Positions 8,533 through 17,906 of a DNA stretch of 64,000 nucleotides are shown in pieces (within the stretch, counting starts at the first letter, position 1; each line of letters opens with the position of its first letter). The notes beneath the pieces were generated by a model. It saw nothing but the letters and a program-made list of their open reading frames with translations. It was not told the DNA's origin and did no database searches. The translations under genes and the position numbers were made by a program. The stretch comes from Agrobacterium larrymoorei. GTDB taxonomy: Bacteria > Pseudomonadota > Alphaproteobacteria > Rhizobiales > Rhizobiaceae. Location: contig NZ_CP039693.1 of NCBI RefSeq assembly GCF_005145045.1, positions 310,001 through 374,000 of the forward strand. Direction: 5' to 3'.

Positions 8533-9630
8533 CTATTGCTGGAGTTGAAGAAACTCCGCATAGGCCATCATCAGCGGCCCGGCGCCCTTCGCATCGTCTT
8601 TCACCACCGGTTCGGTGAGATAATATTCCGGCGATCCGTCGCGGTAATTTCCATCGAAGCCGCCCAGTCCTGCGACGTGGACGATGCCGCAAAGCTTTGC
8701 CGTGCCGTCTGCCTCTTGCTCAAGTTTGGTCTTAATCAACGCTTCCAGCGCCTTGCTGCCTGCCCGACGCGCACGGTGTCCGTCCTTTACAGTCACCAGA
8801 TTCAGGCGCGATGCCCTGAGAAGCGCATAGGCAAACATGGCGGAGGCGGACGTTTCCTCGTAGTTGCCTGTGAGATCGGGCGCATCGAAGACCTGCATCC
8901 AAAGGCCGTTTTCAGTCTGTCGATCCATAACGTCCGTCAGCATGGTCACTGTTCGCTTTCGAAGCGATGCTGTCGCCTCGTCTTCTGGCAGCATCGTCAT
9001 GCAGTCGACAAGCGCCATGGCAAGCCAGCCAAGCGAGCGGCCCCAGAGAGCGGGGGAGCGCCCGGTTACCGGGTCGGCCCAGCTTTGTTCGCGACTATCG
9101 TCGTAACCGTGAACGTAAAGCCCGCCGGGGTTTTCCGTCAGTGCAAGCGCTGTTGCCAGCTGTTGTAGCGCATCGCCGGTCAGATCGGGACGCCCCGTCG
9201 CCTTGGCATATTCGATCTGGAAAGGCAGACCCATATAGAGCCCGTCTAGCCAGAGTTGATGCGGATAACGCTTCTTGTGCCAGTAGTTTCCGGCAGGAAT
9301 TCTGGGATGGGTTTCAAGCTGTCCGGCGAGATGTTGAGCCGCCTTCATGTAACGGCTGTCGCCCGTCGCTTCCGCCATTGGAAAGAGCACACGCCCTGCC
9401 AGAATATGATCGATGTTGTATTCCTGCGGATCGTAGCCCGCCAGCACACCATCTGCGCCAATCTGCTGATCGGCCATCCGATGCAGGTGATCATTCCAGC
9501 GCTTGTCGCCTGTCGCGTCATGCAGAAGCTGCAGGCCGCGATAGATGCAGCCATCCTCGTAACACCAGCTTCCACCTTTGTAATGCTGGTAGCGGCTGGC
9601 AAACTGTTCGAAATAATCCAAGGCATTCAT
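8533..9630 (-). CDS. GH105 unsaturated rhamnogalacturonyl/galacturonyl hydrolase
   Basis: 365-residue glycoside hydrolase family 88/105 protein. It should remove the 4,5-unsaturated uronic residue from the non-reducing end of pectin-derived oligosaccharides. The alpha/alpha-barrel pattern is visible. HQLWLDGLYMGLPFQ contains the Asp that is catalytic in YteR-like enzymes, and LWGRSLGWLAMALVD and GIVHVAGLGGFDGNYRDGSPEYYL are typical of the family. There is no signal peptide, so it acts in the cytoplasm on imported oligomers. The ATG at 9630 is chosen because it follows the upstream polygalacturonase stop by eight bases and matches the family N-terminus. It is the last gene of the ABC importer-picA operon. 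Confidence 0.88.
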   Translation of the reverse strand: MNALDYFEQFASRYQHYKGGSWCYEDGCIYRGLQLLHDATGDKRWNDHLHRMADQQIGADGVLAGYDPQEYNIDHILAGRVLFPMAEATGDSRYMKAAQHLAGQLETHPRIPAGNYWHKKRYPHQLWLDGLYMGLPFQIEYAKATGRPDLTGDALQQLATALALTENPGGLYVHGYDDSREQSWADPVTGRSPALWGRSLGWLAMALVDCMTMLPEDEATASLRKRTVTMLTDVMDRQTENGLWMQVFDAPDLTGNYEETSASAMFAYALLRASRLNLVTVKDGHRARRAGSKALEALIKTKLEQEADGTAKLCGIVHVAGLGGFDGNYRDGSPEYYLTEPVVKDDAKGAGPLMMAYAEFLQLQQ

Positions 9631-9638
9631 GTTTGGGC

Positions 9639-11195
9639 TCAACCGGCTTGTGAAAGGGAAATGGGTGATTGGCTGATCAGCGACGGGTCGTCGCAACGGA
9701 CCTCCGCCTGTTCGCAGACGATTGCCTCATGGCGCATCGGGCGAATGTGATCGGCCATGATGGGTGCTGTTGCGACCGCGTTCGGATCGAGCGAAACGAT
9801 TTTCAGCCCGCGGATTTCGATGTCACGGATCGGCGCTTCGGGAAGACCAAGGAAGACGCCTGCGGCATGGGAAAGATTGCGGACTTCGACATCCTCGACG
9901 GCGATCCTGCTGATCCGCGGCGTGCCCGTATCGACAATGGAGGCATGTCTCGACTGTACCCAGTCGTCATGTCCATCCGCATCGCAATGATAATGCGCGT
10001 TGGCTGAGAGCGCGGTTTGCACGCCGTCGAGCAGAACCCTGCGCATGGTGATGTTGCTTACCGACCCGCCGCGTCCGCGCCGCGTCTTGAGGCGCAGGCC
10101 GCGATCGGTGCCGACCATCTCGCAATCTTCGATAACCACATCATGCACGCCACCGGACATTTCCGAACCGATGACCAGCCCGCCATGGCCGCGCTCCATC
10201 AGGCAGTGGCGCACGGCAATGCCGCGCGTTTCTGCCAGATGATCGTCCTCGCCATCCGGCCCGCGCTTGCCCGCTTTGACGGCGATGCAATCATCGCCGA
10301 CCGAAAAACGAACACCGGCGATAAGAATGTCGCGACAGCTTTCCGGATTGAAACCATCCGTATTCGGACTATCCGCCGGCGCCTTGATGGTGAGGCCCGC
10401 GGCGACCAGATGATCGCAACCCTGCGGATGGATCGTCCACGACGGAGCGTTTTGAATGGTGAAGCCGAAGAGCTTTACATTTTTGCTGGAGATGAGATGC
10501 AGGCCGCGCGGGCGGCGCGCGCCATCGCGCGTTTCCTTCGGCCATTTCCACCAGTCGCCCTTGTCGCCGGAGCCGTCCAGTGTCCCCTCGCCTTCGATGA
10601 CGAGATTTTTCGCCGAGATAGCATATAGAGGTGCTGCGAAACAGGCATCCGGTAGGCCTTCCCAGCTGCCCAGCATTTGTCCGTCGGCATCCCGCGAGCC
10701 AAGGATTGGCCATCCCTCCCGGATGGAGGGTGCTCGAAGCACCGCGCCCTGTGGCAGATGCAGAGACATGTCGCTTTTCAGCTGCAAGGGATAGGTAGTC
10801 CATGTCCCTGCCGGGATATGAAGAGTGCCGCCCTTCGGAACGGCAGCGATAGCCTCCGCAAAGGCGCGCGCGTTGGCACGCGCTGCATCGGCATCATCAA
10901 GCGCCACATCTGCAACAATCGCATGATCGCCCACATTCACGAGACCGGCGCAAGGTGACGTGTGAAATTCCAGAGGATCAAAACCTTCAGCCTCGAAGCT
11001 GTAGGCCCTGTCTGGCTCAAGGTCGTGCAGCAACGTCACGACACGCGTGGTGCTGCCTTCGCGCACGCTTTCTTCGGTGCCTTCGGAGGTCAAGCGCCAG
11101 GAAATCTCCGTGGGGAGATTGTAGCGTGCGCCTGGCACAGCAAGGCAAAGCGCTGCCGTGCGCGCAGAATGCGCGATGAGCAAGGGTCGGTTCAT
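9639..11195 (-). CDS. picA: GH28 polygalacturonase (PicA-like), cytoplasmic
   Basis: 518-residue glycoside hydrolase family 28 enzyme. The catalytic signatures are in order: [24 protein letters not shown] (paired Asp), [11 protein letters not shown] (His) and [10 protein letters not shown] (Arg/Lys). The N-terminus ([17 protein letters not shown]) is not a convincing signal peptide, so the enzyme probably works inside the cell as an exo-polygalacturonase on imported oligogalacturonides. An N-terminal beta-domain of about 90 residues precedes the beta-helix. PicA is the plant-inducible chromosomal polygalacturonase of Agrobacterium, and the gene neighbourhood here (importer, GH105, TRAP system, kduI/kduD) supports that name. 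The symbol is assigned by similarity and context. The ATG at 11195 was chosen over an upstream in-frame start at 11246. Confidence 0.88.
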   Translation of the reverse strand: MNRPLLIAHSARTAALCLAVPGARYNLPTEISWRLTSEGTEESVREGSTTRVVTLLHDLEPDRAYSFEAEGFDPLEFHTSPCAGLVNVGDHAIVADVALDDADAARANARAFAEAIAAVPKGGTLHIPAGTWTTYPLQLKSDMSLHLPQGAVLRAPSIREGWPILGSRDADGQMLGSWEGLPDACFAAPLYAISAKNLVIEGEGTLDGSGDKGDWWKWPKETRDGARRPRGLHLISSKNVKLFGFTIQNAPSWTIHPQGCDHLVAAGLTIKAPADSPNTDGFNPESCRDILIAGVRFSVGDDCIAVKAGKRGPDGEDDHLAETRGIAVRHCLMERGHGGLVIGSEMSGGVHDVVIEDCEMVGTDRGLRLKTRRGRGGSVSNITMRRVLLDGVQTALSANAHYHCDADGHDDWVQSRHASIVDTGTPRISRIAVEDVEVRNLSHAAGVFLGLPEAPIRDIEIRGLKIVSLDPNAVATAPIMADHIRPMRHEAIVCEQAEVRCDDPSLISQSPISLSQAG

Positions 11196-11218
11196 GTTCG
11201 GTCTCGTTTTATCGTTGA

Positions 11219-11244
11219 GCCTTCGCCGAAAAATCGGCGAAGGC
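11219..11244. terminator. Perfect 11-bp inverted repeat between SBP and picA genes
   Basis: GCCTTCGCCGA, four A residues, then TCGGCGAAGGC: a perfect 11-bp stem with a 4-base loop, 28 bases after the solute-binding-protein stop on the minus strand. No T-run follows on the minus strand. It therefore looks more like an mRNA 3'-end stabiliser or a partial attenuator, which would keep the binding protein in excess over the downstream enzymes, than a full terminator. Confidence 0.7.
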
Positions 11245-11272
11245 ATCCGCTCATGGCAAAGTCGGCCAGTCC

Positions 11273-12541
11273 TCAGTCGAACTTTGCCAGAACGTCGTTG
11301 GTGGAATCGATGATCTGTTCGGCGGCTTCCTCGGCGGTCAGCTGGCCGTAAGCGAATTCTTCCAGCGTATCGATAAAGGCAGAGCGGATTTCAGGATGCT
11401 CGTTGAAGGGAGACACAACCGGGCCGGAGGCAGCCATGACGATGGCATTCGCTGCCCGAACTTCAGGTTCACCCTTGTCTCCCAGCCGTGCGGCCGCTGC
11501 CTTGGATGCAGGCAGACCACGCGATGTTCCAAGCGCATCGATACCTTCCGGCTCGTTGAGCAGGCAGTTGAGGATTTGCGCTGCCGCTTCCGGGTTCTTC
11601 GAATTGCGCGACACCGAGAACACCATGGATGGCTTGCGGTAAACGCCTTCTGTCACCGCATCGGCCTGCTTCAGCATTGCCACCGGCTTCAAAACCTGAC
11701 CTTCTTTCAACGGGTCGGCATATTTCGAATAGGTGGAATCCCACTCGTAGGAACCAGCGATACGGCCTTCGGACCATGACGGCTTTTCGTAGAGATTGAC
11801 GTTGCCATCTGCCGCTTCTTCTTTCTGCGAACGGATGGAACCGGTTTCGACGAGCTTGCCGAGGAAGGAAATCGCACCGGCAAGCTCTTCCGGCGTCCAG
11901 GCAACGCGGTTGGTCTTCTCATCCACCAGATCCTTGCCCGTCTTCTGCACGACGGCGAGCGTCACCAGAAGCTGCGCTGTCTCCTTCACGGCGTTGAACG
12001 TGTAGTAATCCTTGCCGAGCTTTTCCTTGATCGTCTTCGTCGCGGCGAAAAACTCGTCCCATGTCTTCGGAATTTCGACGCCAGCCTTTTCGAATGTCGT
12101 GGCATTGAAGAAGAACACGCGGCCTGTCGTGGAAACGGAAAGGCCCTGCAACTTGCCATTCATAGACCCGGCTTCGAGGTCGTTTTCCGTCCATTGAGAC
12201 AGATCGATGCCCTTGAGCTGCCGAAGGTCTGCGAAGCCCTCGCCGTTCTTGGAGAAGAGCGGCAGCCACGGCCAGTTGACCTGAATGATGTCGGCCTCGG
12301 TCTTTCCGGCCATCTGCGTGGTCAGCTTTTCGAGATAACCGTCGAAGCCGGTGAACTCACCCTTGACGATGTGGCCGTATTTTTCACCGCAGGCAGCAAT
12401 AGCCTTCTGCGTAGCGACGTGACGGCTTTCGCCACCCCACCAGGACATTCTGAGTTCGGCGGCGCTGGCGGCTGGCGCCATGGCCATCGCGGCATATGCG
12501 GTTGCAGCCAGAAGCGTCATTGTTCGTTTGAACGTGTTCAT
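11273..12541 (-). CDS. ABC sugar importer, periplasmic solute-binding protein
   Basis: Exported extracellular solute-binding protein of the carbohydrate type (family 1), about 422 residues from the ATG at 12541, which has AGGAG and AGGAA upstream. A signal peptide ends near [10 protein letters not shown]. The mature protein begins with [13 protein letters not shown] and continues with the [25 protein letters not shown] segment seen in sugar-binding proteins of CUT1 systems. The substrate is inferred from context. Since the next two genes on the transcript encode cytoplasmic pectin-oligomer hydrolases, (unsaturated) oligogalacturonides or rhamnogalacturonan fragments are likely. The gene order is unusual: permeases and ATPase come first and the binding protein follows. 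Confidence 0.9.
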   Translation of the reverse strand: MNTFKRTMTLLAATAYAAMAMAPAASAAELRMSWWGGESRHVATQKAIAACGEKYGHIVKGEFTGFDGYLEKLTTQMAGKTEADIIQVNWPWLPLFSKNGEGFADLRQLKGIDLSQWTENDLEAGSMNGKLQGLSVSTTGRVFFFNATTFEKAGVEIPKTWDEFFAATKTIKEKLGKDYYTFNAVKETAQLLVTLAVVQKTGKDLVDEKTNRVAWTPEELAGAISFLGKLVETGSIRSQKEEAADGNVNLYEKPSWSEGRIAGSYEWDSTYSKYADPLKEGQVLKPVAMLKQADAVTEGVYRKPSMVFSVSRNSKNPEAAAQILNCLLNEPEGIDALGTSRGLPASKAAAARLGDKGEPEVRAANAIVMAASGPVVSPFNEHPEIRSAFIDTLEEFAYGQLTAEEAAEQIIDSTNDVLAKFD

Positions 12542-12578
12542 TAATTTCCTACTCCTCAAATATTTTTATGCCGCGCGG

Positions 12579-13679
12579 TTACAGCGAGACATTGCGGCCA
12601 TCGGCCTTGTCGAAAATGTGCAGTTTCTCCGGGTCCGGCTTCAGGCGCAGTTCGCCAGAGCGACCCAGTTCTTCGAATTCCGCAGCGCCGACGACGCTGA
12701 CCAGTTTCTGTCCGGCAAGATCGGCATGAAGATAGACCTCGTGCCCCATGAACTCGGCATTGGTGAGCTTTGCCTGAAGTGCCGGGCCATCGTCATGCAT
12801 GGCCAGTGAAAGGTGCTGCGGCCTGATGCCGATCACGGCATCCTTTGGGCGCGCGGACAGGCGACATTCCAGATGATCGCCAATCGGCAGGCGCTGGCCA
12901 GCGATGACGAAATCGGAGCCTTCCATCGTGACATCGACCAGGTTCATCTCCGGCGTGCCGATGAAGCCTGCGACGAAGAGATTGGCCGGGTGATTATAAA
13001 GCTCCTTCGGTGTTGCCACCTGCATGATGCGACCCGTCTGCATGACGCAGATACGGTCTCCCATGGTCATGGCTTCCGTCTGGTCGTGTGTCACGTAAAT
13101 GACGGTCGATGACAGGCCATCCGCCTTTAACTGCCGGTGAAGATCGGTGATGCGAACGCGCATCGAAGCACGCAGCTTCGCGTCGAGATTGGAAAGCGGC
13201 TCATCGAAAAGGAACACGCCCGGCTTCTTGATGAGCGCGCGCCCAAGCGCCACGCGCTGGGCCTGCCCGCCGGAAAGCTGCTTAGGCAAGCGATCCAGAA
13301 GCGGTTCGATTTCCAGAATGCGCGCTACATTGTCGATTGCCTTTTCGATATCGGGTTTGGCGACGCCCGCGATCTTCAGACCGAAGGCAAGATTGCCGCG
13401 GACTTTCATGTGCGGATAGAGGGCATAATTCTGGAACACCATGGCGATGGAACGCTTGCCCGGCGGCAGATCGTTGACCCGCTGATCGCCAATCAGGATT
13501 TCCCCGCCGGTAATTTCCTCAAGCCCCGCCACCATGCGCAGCGTGGTGGATTTGGCGCAGCCGGACGGGCCGACGAAGACCATGAACTCGCCGTCTTCGA
13601 TCTCGAGATTGATGCCATGGACAGCCTTGAAGCTGCCGCCATAGACCTTTTCGAGGTTCTTCAGTTCTACACTTGCCAT
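12579..13679 (-). CDS. ABC sugar importer ATPase (UgpC/MsmK type)
   Basis: 366-residue CUT1 ATPase. It begins MASVELKNLEKVYGG. Then come the Walker A region, the Q-loop segment MVFQNYALYPHM, signature LSGGQAQRVALGRAL, Walker B VFLFDEPLSNLD and the H-loop YVTHDQTEAMTM, followed by a TOBE-type C-terminal domain. The Walker A reads GPSGCAKST, with Ala (codon GCC on the minus strand) where most ATPases have Gly. The rest of the site is intact, so it is probably functional. It energises the two permeases encoded upstream and may also serve other importers, as MsmK-type ATPases do. It begins two bases after the preceding permease stop. Confidence 0.93.
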   Translation of the reverse strand: MASVELKNLEKVYGGSFKAVHGINLEIEDGEFMVFVGPSGCAKSTTLRMVAGLEEITGGEILIGDQRVNDLPPGKRSIAMVFQNYALYPHMKVRGNLAFGLKIAGVAKPDIEKAIDNVARILEIEPLLDRLPKQLSGGQAQRVALGRALIKKPGVFLFDEPLSNLDAKLRASMRVRITDLHRQLKADGLSSTVIYVTHDQTEAMTMGDRICVMQTGRIMQVATPKELYNHPANLFVAGFIGTPEMNLVDVTMEGSDFVIAGQRLPIGDHLECRLSARPKDAVIGIRPQHLSLAMHDDGPALQAKLTNAEFMGHEVYLHADLAGQKLVSVVGAAEFEELGRSGELRLKPDPEKLHIFDKADGRNVSL

Positions 13680-13681
13680 TT

Positions 13682-14566
13682 TCAGCCCTTGACCCCGCCA
13701 GACGAGATCCCTTCAATGAAATACCGTTGCGCTGCGAAGAAGACGATGAGCGCGGGCGCGATCGTCAGGACCGACATCGCCAGGATGCGGTTCCATTCGA
13801 AGGCTTCGGTTGTATCGATGGAGAGTTTGAGCGCGAGGCTCACCGGATATTTTTCGACCGAAGACAGGTAGATCAACGGCCCAAGGAAGTCGTTCATCGT
13901 CCACATGAACTGGAACAGGCAGACCGAAATCAGTGCAGGCGCCAGCATCGGGACAACGATATAGATCAGCGTTTGCAGGCTGTTTGCGCCATCCACACGC
14001 GCCGCCTCTTCCATGTCCGATGGAAGCGAACGCAAGAACTGCACGAGCATGAAGACGAAGAACGCATCGCCAGCCAGTGCGGACGGCACCCAGAGCGGCA
14101 GGAAACTGTCGAGCCAGCCGAGGTCGCGGAACAGGATATATTGCGGAATGCGGGTAACGACATTCGGCAAGAGCAGGATGGCGATGACGGAGCCGAACAG
14201 GATTTTCTTGAACGGAAAATCGAAACGGGCAAAGGCGTAAGCGGCCATGGTGCAGGAGATCGCCGTGCCGATGACCTTCGGCAGGATGATCAGGAAGGAA
14301 TTCCAGAAGAAACGCCCGAAGGTATAAGGTGTCGAGGTTTCCCATCCGCGCACATAGCCGTCGAGTGTCGGGTTTTCCGGGATGAAGCCTGCGCCCGAGA
14401 AGATTTCCGAATTCGTCTTGAAGCTTGCGCCGACCAGCCAGATCAGCGGGTAGAGCATAAGAAAGCCGACGACGAAGAGCAGAACATAACGGACGGAGGT
14501 GGACAGGAGCCTGAGCCGCGCGCGGCGCGCCGCCTGTATGTCGTTTAAGGTTGCAATATCCGTCAT
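13682..14566 (-). CDS. ABC sugar importer permease (MalG type)
   Basis: 294-residue inner membrane permease with about six transmembrane segments. The cytoplasmic EAA loop that docks the ATPase is clear (MEEAARVDGANSLQTLIYIVVPMLAP, about residues 195-220). The C-terminus RYFIEGISSGGVKG is typical of MalG-like subunits. It lies four bases after the MalF-type permease gene and two bases before the ATPase gene, so the three are cotranscribed. The substrate is that of the operon, inferred to be pectin oligomers. Confidence 0.92.
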   Translation of the reverse strand: MTDIATLNDIQAARRARLRLLSTSVRYVLLFVVGFLMLYPLIWLVGASFKTNSEIFSGAGFIPENPTLDGYVRGWETSTPYTFGRFFWNSFLIILPKVIGTAISCTMAAYAFARFDFPFKKILFGSVIAILLLPNVVTRIPQYILFRDLGWLDSFLPLWVPSALAGDAFFVFMLVQFLRSLPSDMEEAARVDGANSLQTLIYIVVPMLAPALISVCLFQFMWTMNDFLGPLIYLSSVEKYPVSLALKLSIDTTEAFEWNRILAMSVLTIAPALIVFFAAQRYFIEGISSGGVKG

Positions 14567-14570
14567 GGCA

Positions 14571-15452
14571 TCAGTTCCGCTTGTCGCCAGCGTAATAGAC
14601 CCACTTCTTCGAGGACCAGAAGGCCACGAGGGTCAGCACGGTGATGATGGTGAAGAGAATCCAGGCGATGGCAGAGGCATAGCCCATGTTGAACTTCTTG
14701 AAGGCCTCATCGTAAATGTAGAGCGGCAGCAGGTAGGTCGATTTCAGCGGCCCCCCCTGTGTGATGATGTAGGGACCGTTAAACTCCTGAAATGCCTGAA
14801 CCATCTGCATGATGAGGTTGAAGAAGATAACCGGCGTCAGAAGCGGCAAGGTGATGAAAAAGAACGTTCTGACCTTGCCAGCCCCATCGATGGCCGCCGC
14901 TTCATAAAGTGACTTGTCGATGGACTGCAAAGCCGCGAGGAAGATCACCATGGCCGAGCCGAACTGCCAGCAACGCAGAAGCGTGATGGTGAAAAGCGCA
15001 TTCCCGGGATCGCCGAACCAGTCCACGGGGGACAGTCCGATGGTCGTCAGCGCCATGTTCGCAAGACCTTCGGAGGCGAAGATGTAGCGCCACAAAACGG
15101 CAATCGCTATCGAGCCGCCGAGGATCGACGGGACATAGAATGCCGTGCGGAAGAAGTTGATGAATTGCAGCTTGTAATTGAGTATCGCCGCTATGAACAG
15201 CGCGAAGGCAAGCTTGATCGGAACGGTCATGAAAACGTAGAACAGCGTTACGTTCAACGACTTCAGGAAGGTGCGGTCGCGCGTGAACAGGCGTTCGTAA
15301 TTAGACAGGCCCGCCCATGTCGGGTCGCTCATCAGGTCGTAACGGGTGAAGCTGAGATAGAGGGAACCGAGAAACGGTATCGCCGTAAAAATCAGGAGAC
15401 CGATAATATAGGGCGCCAGATATCCCAGCCCCAGAAAGCGCTGCGATTTCAC
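14571..15452 (-). CDS. ABC sugar importer permease (MalF type), first gene of operon
   Basis: About 293 residues from the GTG at 15452, which is preceded by GGGGAGGA at good spacing. The in-frame ATG at 15530 would add a polar tail not expected in the family. Six hydrophobic segments are visible. The EAA motif reads YEAAAIDGAGKVRTFFFITLPLL, and a WFGDPGNA periplasmic loop precedes it, as in many MalF-like subunits. It heads the minus-strand operon of permease, permease, ATPase, binding protein, picA and GH105, and is divergent from an AraC-type regulator gene that probably controls it. Confidence 0.9.
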   Translation of the reverse strand: MKSQRFLGLGYLAPYIIGLLIFTAIPFLGSLYLSFTRYDLMSDPTWAGLSNYERLFTRDRTFLKSLNVTLFYVFMTVPIKLAFALFIAAILNYKLQFINFFRTAFYVPSILGGSIAIAVLWRYIFASEGLANMALTTIGLSPVDWFGDPGNALFTITLLRCWQFGSAMVIFLAALQSIDKSLYEAAAIDGAGKVRTFFFITLPLLTPVIFFNLIMQMVQAFQEFNGPYIITQGGPLKSTYLLPLYIYDEAFKKFNMGYASAIAWILFTIITVLTLVAFWSSKKWVYYAGDKRN

Positions 15453-15590
15453 GACATTCCTCCCCGCGTCCCGGGGGAACGCGAATAACAGAATACAATT
15501 TCGTACAAGTGATTCTCCCAGGTCGGTCATTGGCGCGCGCGATTACCATCGCATCCACCGCCAAAACCGATCTCCTCCCTCGGTGTTAAG

Positions 15591-15613
15591 CGTCATGTAA
15601 CGGGTTTATGACG
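15591..15613. promoter_or_regulatory. Inverted repeat in the divergent ABC operon/AraC gene region
   Basis: CGTCAT, 11 bases, then ATGACG, a perfect 6-bp dyad centred about 63 bases before the AraC-type gene and about 150 before the MalF-type permease start. The spacing of one helical turn and a half suits a dimeric regulator. The binding protein is not known; the AraC product or a GntR/LacI-type factor are candidates. Confidence 0.45.
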
Positions 15614-15665
15614 TGACAAAACCAAAAATCCAAGTCATTTTGAATTAACAAAGACGAGGAAAAAG

Positions 15666-16586
15666 ATGGACGAAATCGAAGGTGGCATTTTATCTTCCAT
15701 TCCACCTGCTGCCTTGCAGCTGAACCTGACGCGCGCCGCCATCCGCATGGAGCATTCGCGCACCTGGCAAATCGATAAGTCCAATCAGGTCGATGACCTG
15801 ATCATATGCCTTGAAGGGCAAGGCCATTATCTCATCGATGGCGAAAAGCGGGTTCTGGATCCGGGCGATGCCATGCTGATTTCCCGCGGGCAGCGCTTCA
15901 TCGGCTGGAATGAACAGATTACGATGTATCGAGGGGTTGCCCAGCATTTCACGCTCGATATCTATGGTCGGCACAACCTTATCGCGCAGATGGAGATCAA
16001 GCCGAAGATTCGTTTGAGCCGCTGGCCGCTGCTCGAACCGCTCGTTCGGCACTACCGTCAGAGCGCTCCTCCATCCTCGGTCACGCTCGGACAGCATCAT
16101 CTGTTCATGGTGCTGTTGATCGCTTACATCGACGATGCCTTCATCGGCTGGAACGACCGGTTGAGCTTTCAGTCCGAAGGAACGGAAGCGCTCGATCTTG
16201 CGGTGATGAAAGCCATTACGATGATTTCGGCAAACCCGCTCGATCCGGAAATTGCAGGCAAGGCGACTGATGCCGCACCCTATAACAGAGACTACTTTCT
16301 GCGCGAATTTCAGAAGCGGGTAGGCAGAACGCCGCGCAAATATCAGGAGTTCAAGCGCATGGAACGCGCCATGCATGTCCTCGAAGCCGGTCGGTCCGTG
16401 GCATCGGCAGGAGCCGAGGTCGGTTATACCGATCCCTATTATTTTTCCCGCATGTTTAAACGGACGCTGGGATTAAGCCCGAGAGATCATTTGCGCAAAG
16501 TGCGCCGGAGCCAGCACGGCAATCTTATGGGTTTCGATGAGCATGAGCAGGAACTGTTGCTCTCCAGCGATGCCGAAATGAAATAG
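15666..16586 (+). CDS. AraC-family transcriptional regulator
   Basis: 306-residue regulator with an N-terminal cupin-like sensing domain (GQGHYLIDGEKRVLDPGDAMLISRGQ) and a C-terminal double helix-turn-helix (about residues 190-285). The second recognition unit is AGAEVGYTDPYYFSRMFKRTLGLSPRDHL, the standard AraC signature. GAGGAAA lies just before the ATG. It is divergent from the pectin-oligomer importer operon and convergent with the TRAP importer genes, so it most likely senses an intracellular uronate or oligouronate and activates uptake. The effector is not deducible from sequence. A GC-rich hairpin follows the stop. Confidence 0.9.
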   Translation: MDEIEGGILSSIPPAALQLNLTRAAIRMEHSRTWQIDKSNQVDDLIICLEGQGHYLIDGEKRVLDPGDAMLISRGQRFIGWNEQITMYRGVAQHFTLDIYGRHNLIAQMEIKPKIRLSRWPLLEPLVRHYRQSAPPSSVTLGQHHLFMVLLIAYIDDAFIGWNDRLSFQSEGTEALDLAVMKAITMISANPLDPEIAGKATDAAPYNRDYFLREFQKRVGRTPRKYQEFKRMERAMHVLEAGRSVASAGAEVGYTDPYYFSRMFKRTLGLSPRDHLRKVRRSQHGNLMGFDEHEQELLLSSDAEMK

Positions 16587-16608
16587 CCCCCGCCGACGGC
16601 GGAGGCTT
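16586..16608. terminator. GC-rich hairpin between convergent araC-type and TRAP genes
   Basis: AGCC-CCGCCG-A-CGGCGG-AGGCT forms a strong imperfect stem between the AraC-type stop (16586) and the TRAP large-subunit stop (16626). There is no long T-run on either strand, so termination efficiency is uncertain. Confidence 0.5.
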
Positions 16609-16625
16609 GATGATGGCACTTCAGA

Positions 16626-17906
16626 TCAACGGAAGAGAGATGGCAACCAGAGCGAAAGCGCCGGAATGTAGGTGACCAACAGCAACACCGCGCAGCTTGC
16701 GCCGAAGAACGGCCAGATGGTACGCATCGCCTGCCTTATCGATATGCCGCCAACGGCGCAGCCGACGAACAGGACCGTTCCTACCGGCGGCGTATTCAGG
16801 CCGATACCTGCATTCAGGATCATGACCACGCCGAAATGGACGGGGTCAATGCCGAAGGCTTTGACCACGGGTAGGAGAACCGGCGTTGCGATGATCACCA
16901 TCGGCGCCATGTCCATGAAGGTGCCGAGCAGCAGCAGAATGATGTTGATGACGAGAAGCACGATAATCGGATTGTCCGAAATCGCACTGATCGCGGCGAT
17001 CATCAGCGTTTGCACCTGAAGGAAGGCCATCAGCCAGCCGAAAGCAGCGGCGGTTCCGATGACCAGAAGCACCATCGCCGTGGTTCGAACCGCACCCATC
17101 ACGGCTTCTACAAAACCATCCCAATTCAATTCCCGATAAACGAGCATCGCAACGAGAAAGGCATAAAGAACGGCTATGCACGAGCTCTCCGTTGCGGTGA
17201 AAACGCCGGAGCGCACGCCGCCGAAGATGATGCCGATCAGGAGAATGCCGGGGAAAGAGGCCAGAAGATAATAGCCGACCTTGTAGAAACCCGGAAAGGG
17301 TTCGGATGGGTATCCTCGGCGCCGGGCAACGATGTAGGCGGTTACCATCAGTGCCAGGGCCAGCAGAAGTCCGGGGATGATACCGGCTGTGAAAAGGTCT
17401 GCAACCGATACGTTGCCGCCAGCGGCAATCGAGTAGAGGATCATGTTGTGCGATGGCGGGATCATCAGGGCGATGATGGCCGCATTGACGGTGACGTTGA
17501 CGGCATAATCCTTGTCATAGCCACGCTTTGCCATTTGCGGGATCATCAATCCGCCGACAGCTGACGCGTCAGCGACCGCTGAACCGGAAATGCCGCCGAA
17601 CAGCGTCGATGCCACGATATTGACCTGCCCGAGACCGCCGCGCAGATGGCCGACAAGACCCGCGGCGAAACGAATGAGGCGATGGGCGATGCCGCCGCGC
17701 ACCATCAAGTCGCCCGCGAAAATGAAGAACGGGATCGCCATCATCGCAAACACGTTCATGCCGGAGTTCATTTGCTGGAACACGACGATGGGCGGAAGGC
17801 CGAGATAAAGCACGGTCGCGAAGGATGCTATGCCGAGGCAGAAAGCAATCGGCGTACCGATCATCATGAGAAGCGTAAAGACGCCGAAGAGGATGGTATA
17901 GGCCAT
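16626..17906 (-). CDS. gaaM: TRAP transporter large permease (DctM), probable galacturonate importer
   Basis: 426-residue DctM-type subunit with about 12 transmembrane segments. Family segments include MNVFAMMAIPFFIFAGDLM, STLFGGISGSAVADASAVGG and FMDMAPMVIIATPVLLPV. The large subunit carries the sodium-dependent translocation pathway. It overlaps the small-subunit gene by one base, and the binding-protein gene lies upstream, giving the P-Q-M order. The Agrobacterium galacturonate TRAP importer GaaPQM has this organisation beside picA and kdu genes, so the name is proposed on context. The substrate was not tested and other hexuronates remain possible. Confidence 0.9.
   Translation of the reverse strand: MAYTILFGVFTLLMMIGTPIAFCLGIASFATVLYLGLPPIVVFQQMNSGMNVFAMMAIPFFIFAGDLMVRGGIAHRLIRFAAGLVGHLRGGLGQVNIVASTLFGGISGSAVADASAVGGLMIPQMAKRGYDKDYAVNVTVNAAIIALMIPPSHNMILYSIAAGGNVSVADLFTAGIIPGLLLALALMVTAYIVARRRGYPSEPFPGFYKVGYYLLASFPGILLIGIIFGGVRSGVFTATESSCIAVLYAFLVAMLVYRELNWDGFVEAVMGAVRTTAMVLLVIGTAAAFGWLMAFLQVQTLMIAAISAISDNPIIVLLVINIILLLLGTFMDMAPMVIIATPVLLPVVKAFGIDPVHFGVVMILNAGIGLNTPPVGTVLFVGCAVGGISIRQAMRTIWPFFGASCAVLLLVTYIPALSLWLPSLFR

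Noticed and set aside
15301..15564. Small frame preceded by a strong GGGAGGAG sequence upstream of the MalF-type permease
   Set aside because: It overlaps the permease start in another frame and its composition is that of an antisense or off-frame reading. The purine-rich stretch may be chance or a leader, with nothing to confirm it.
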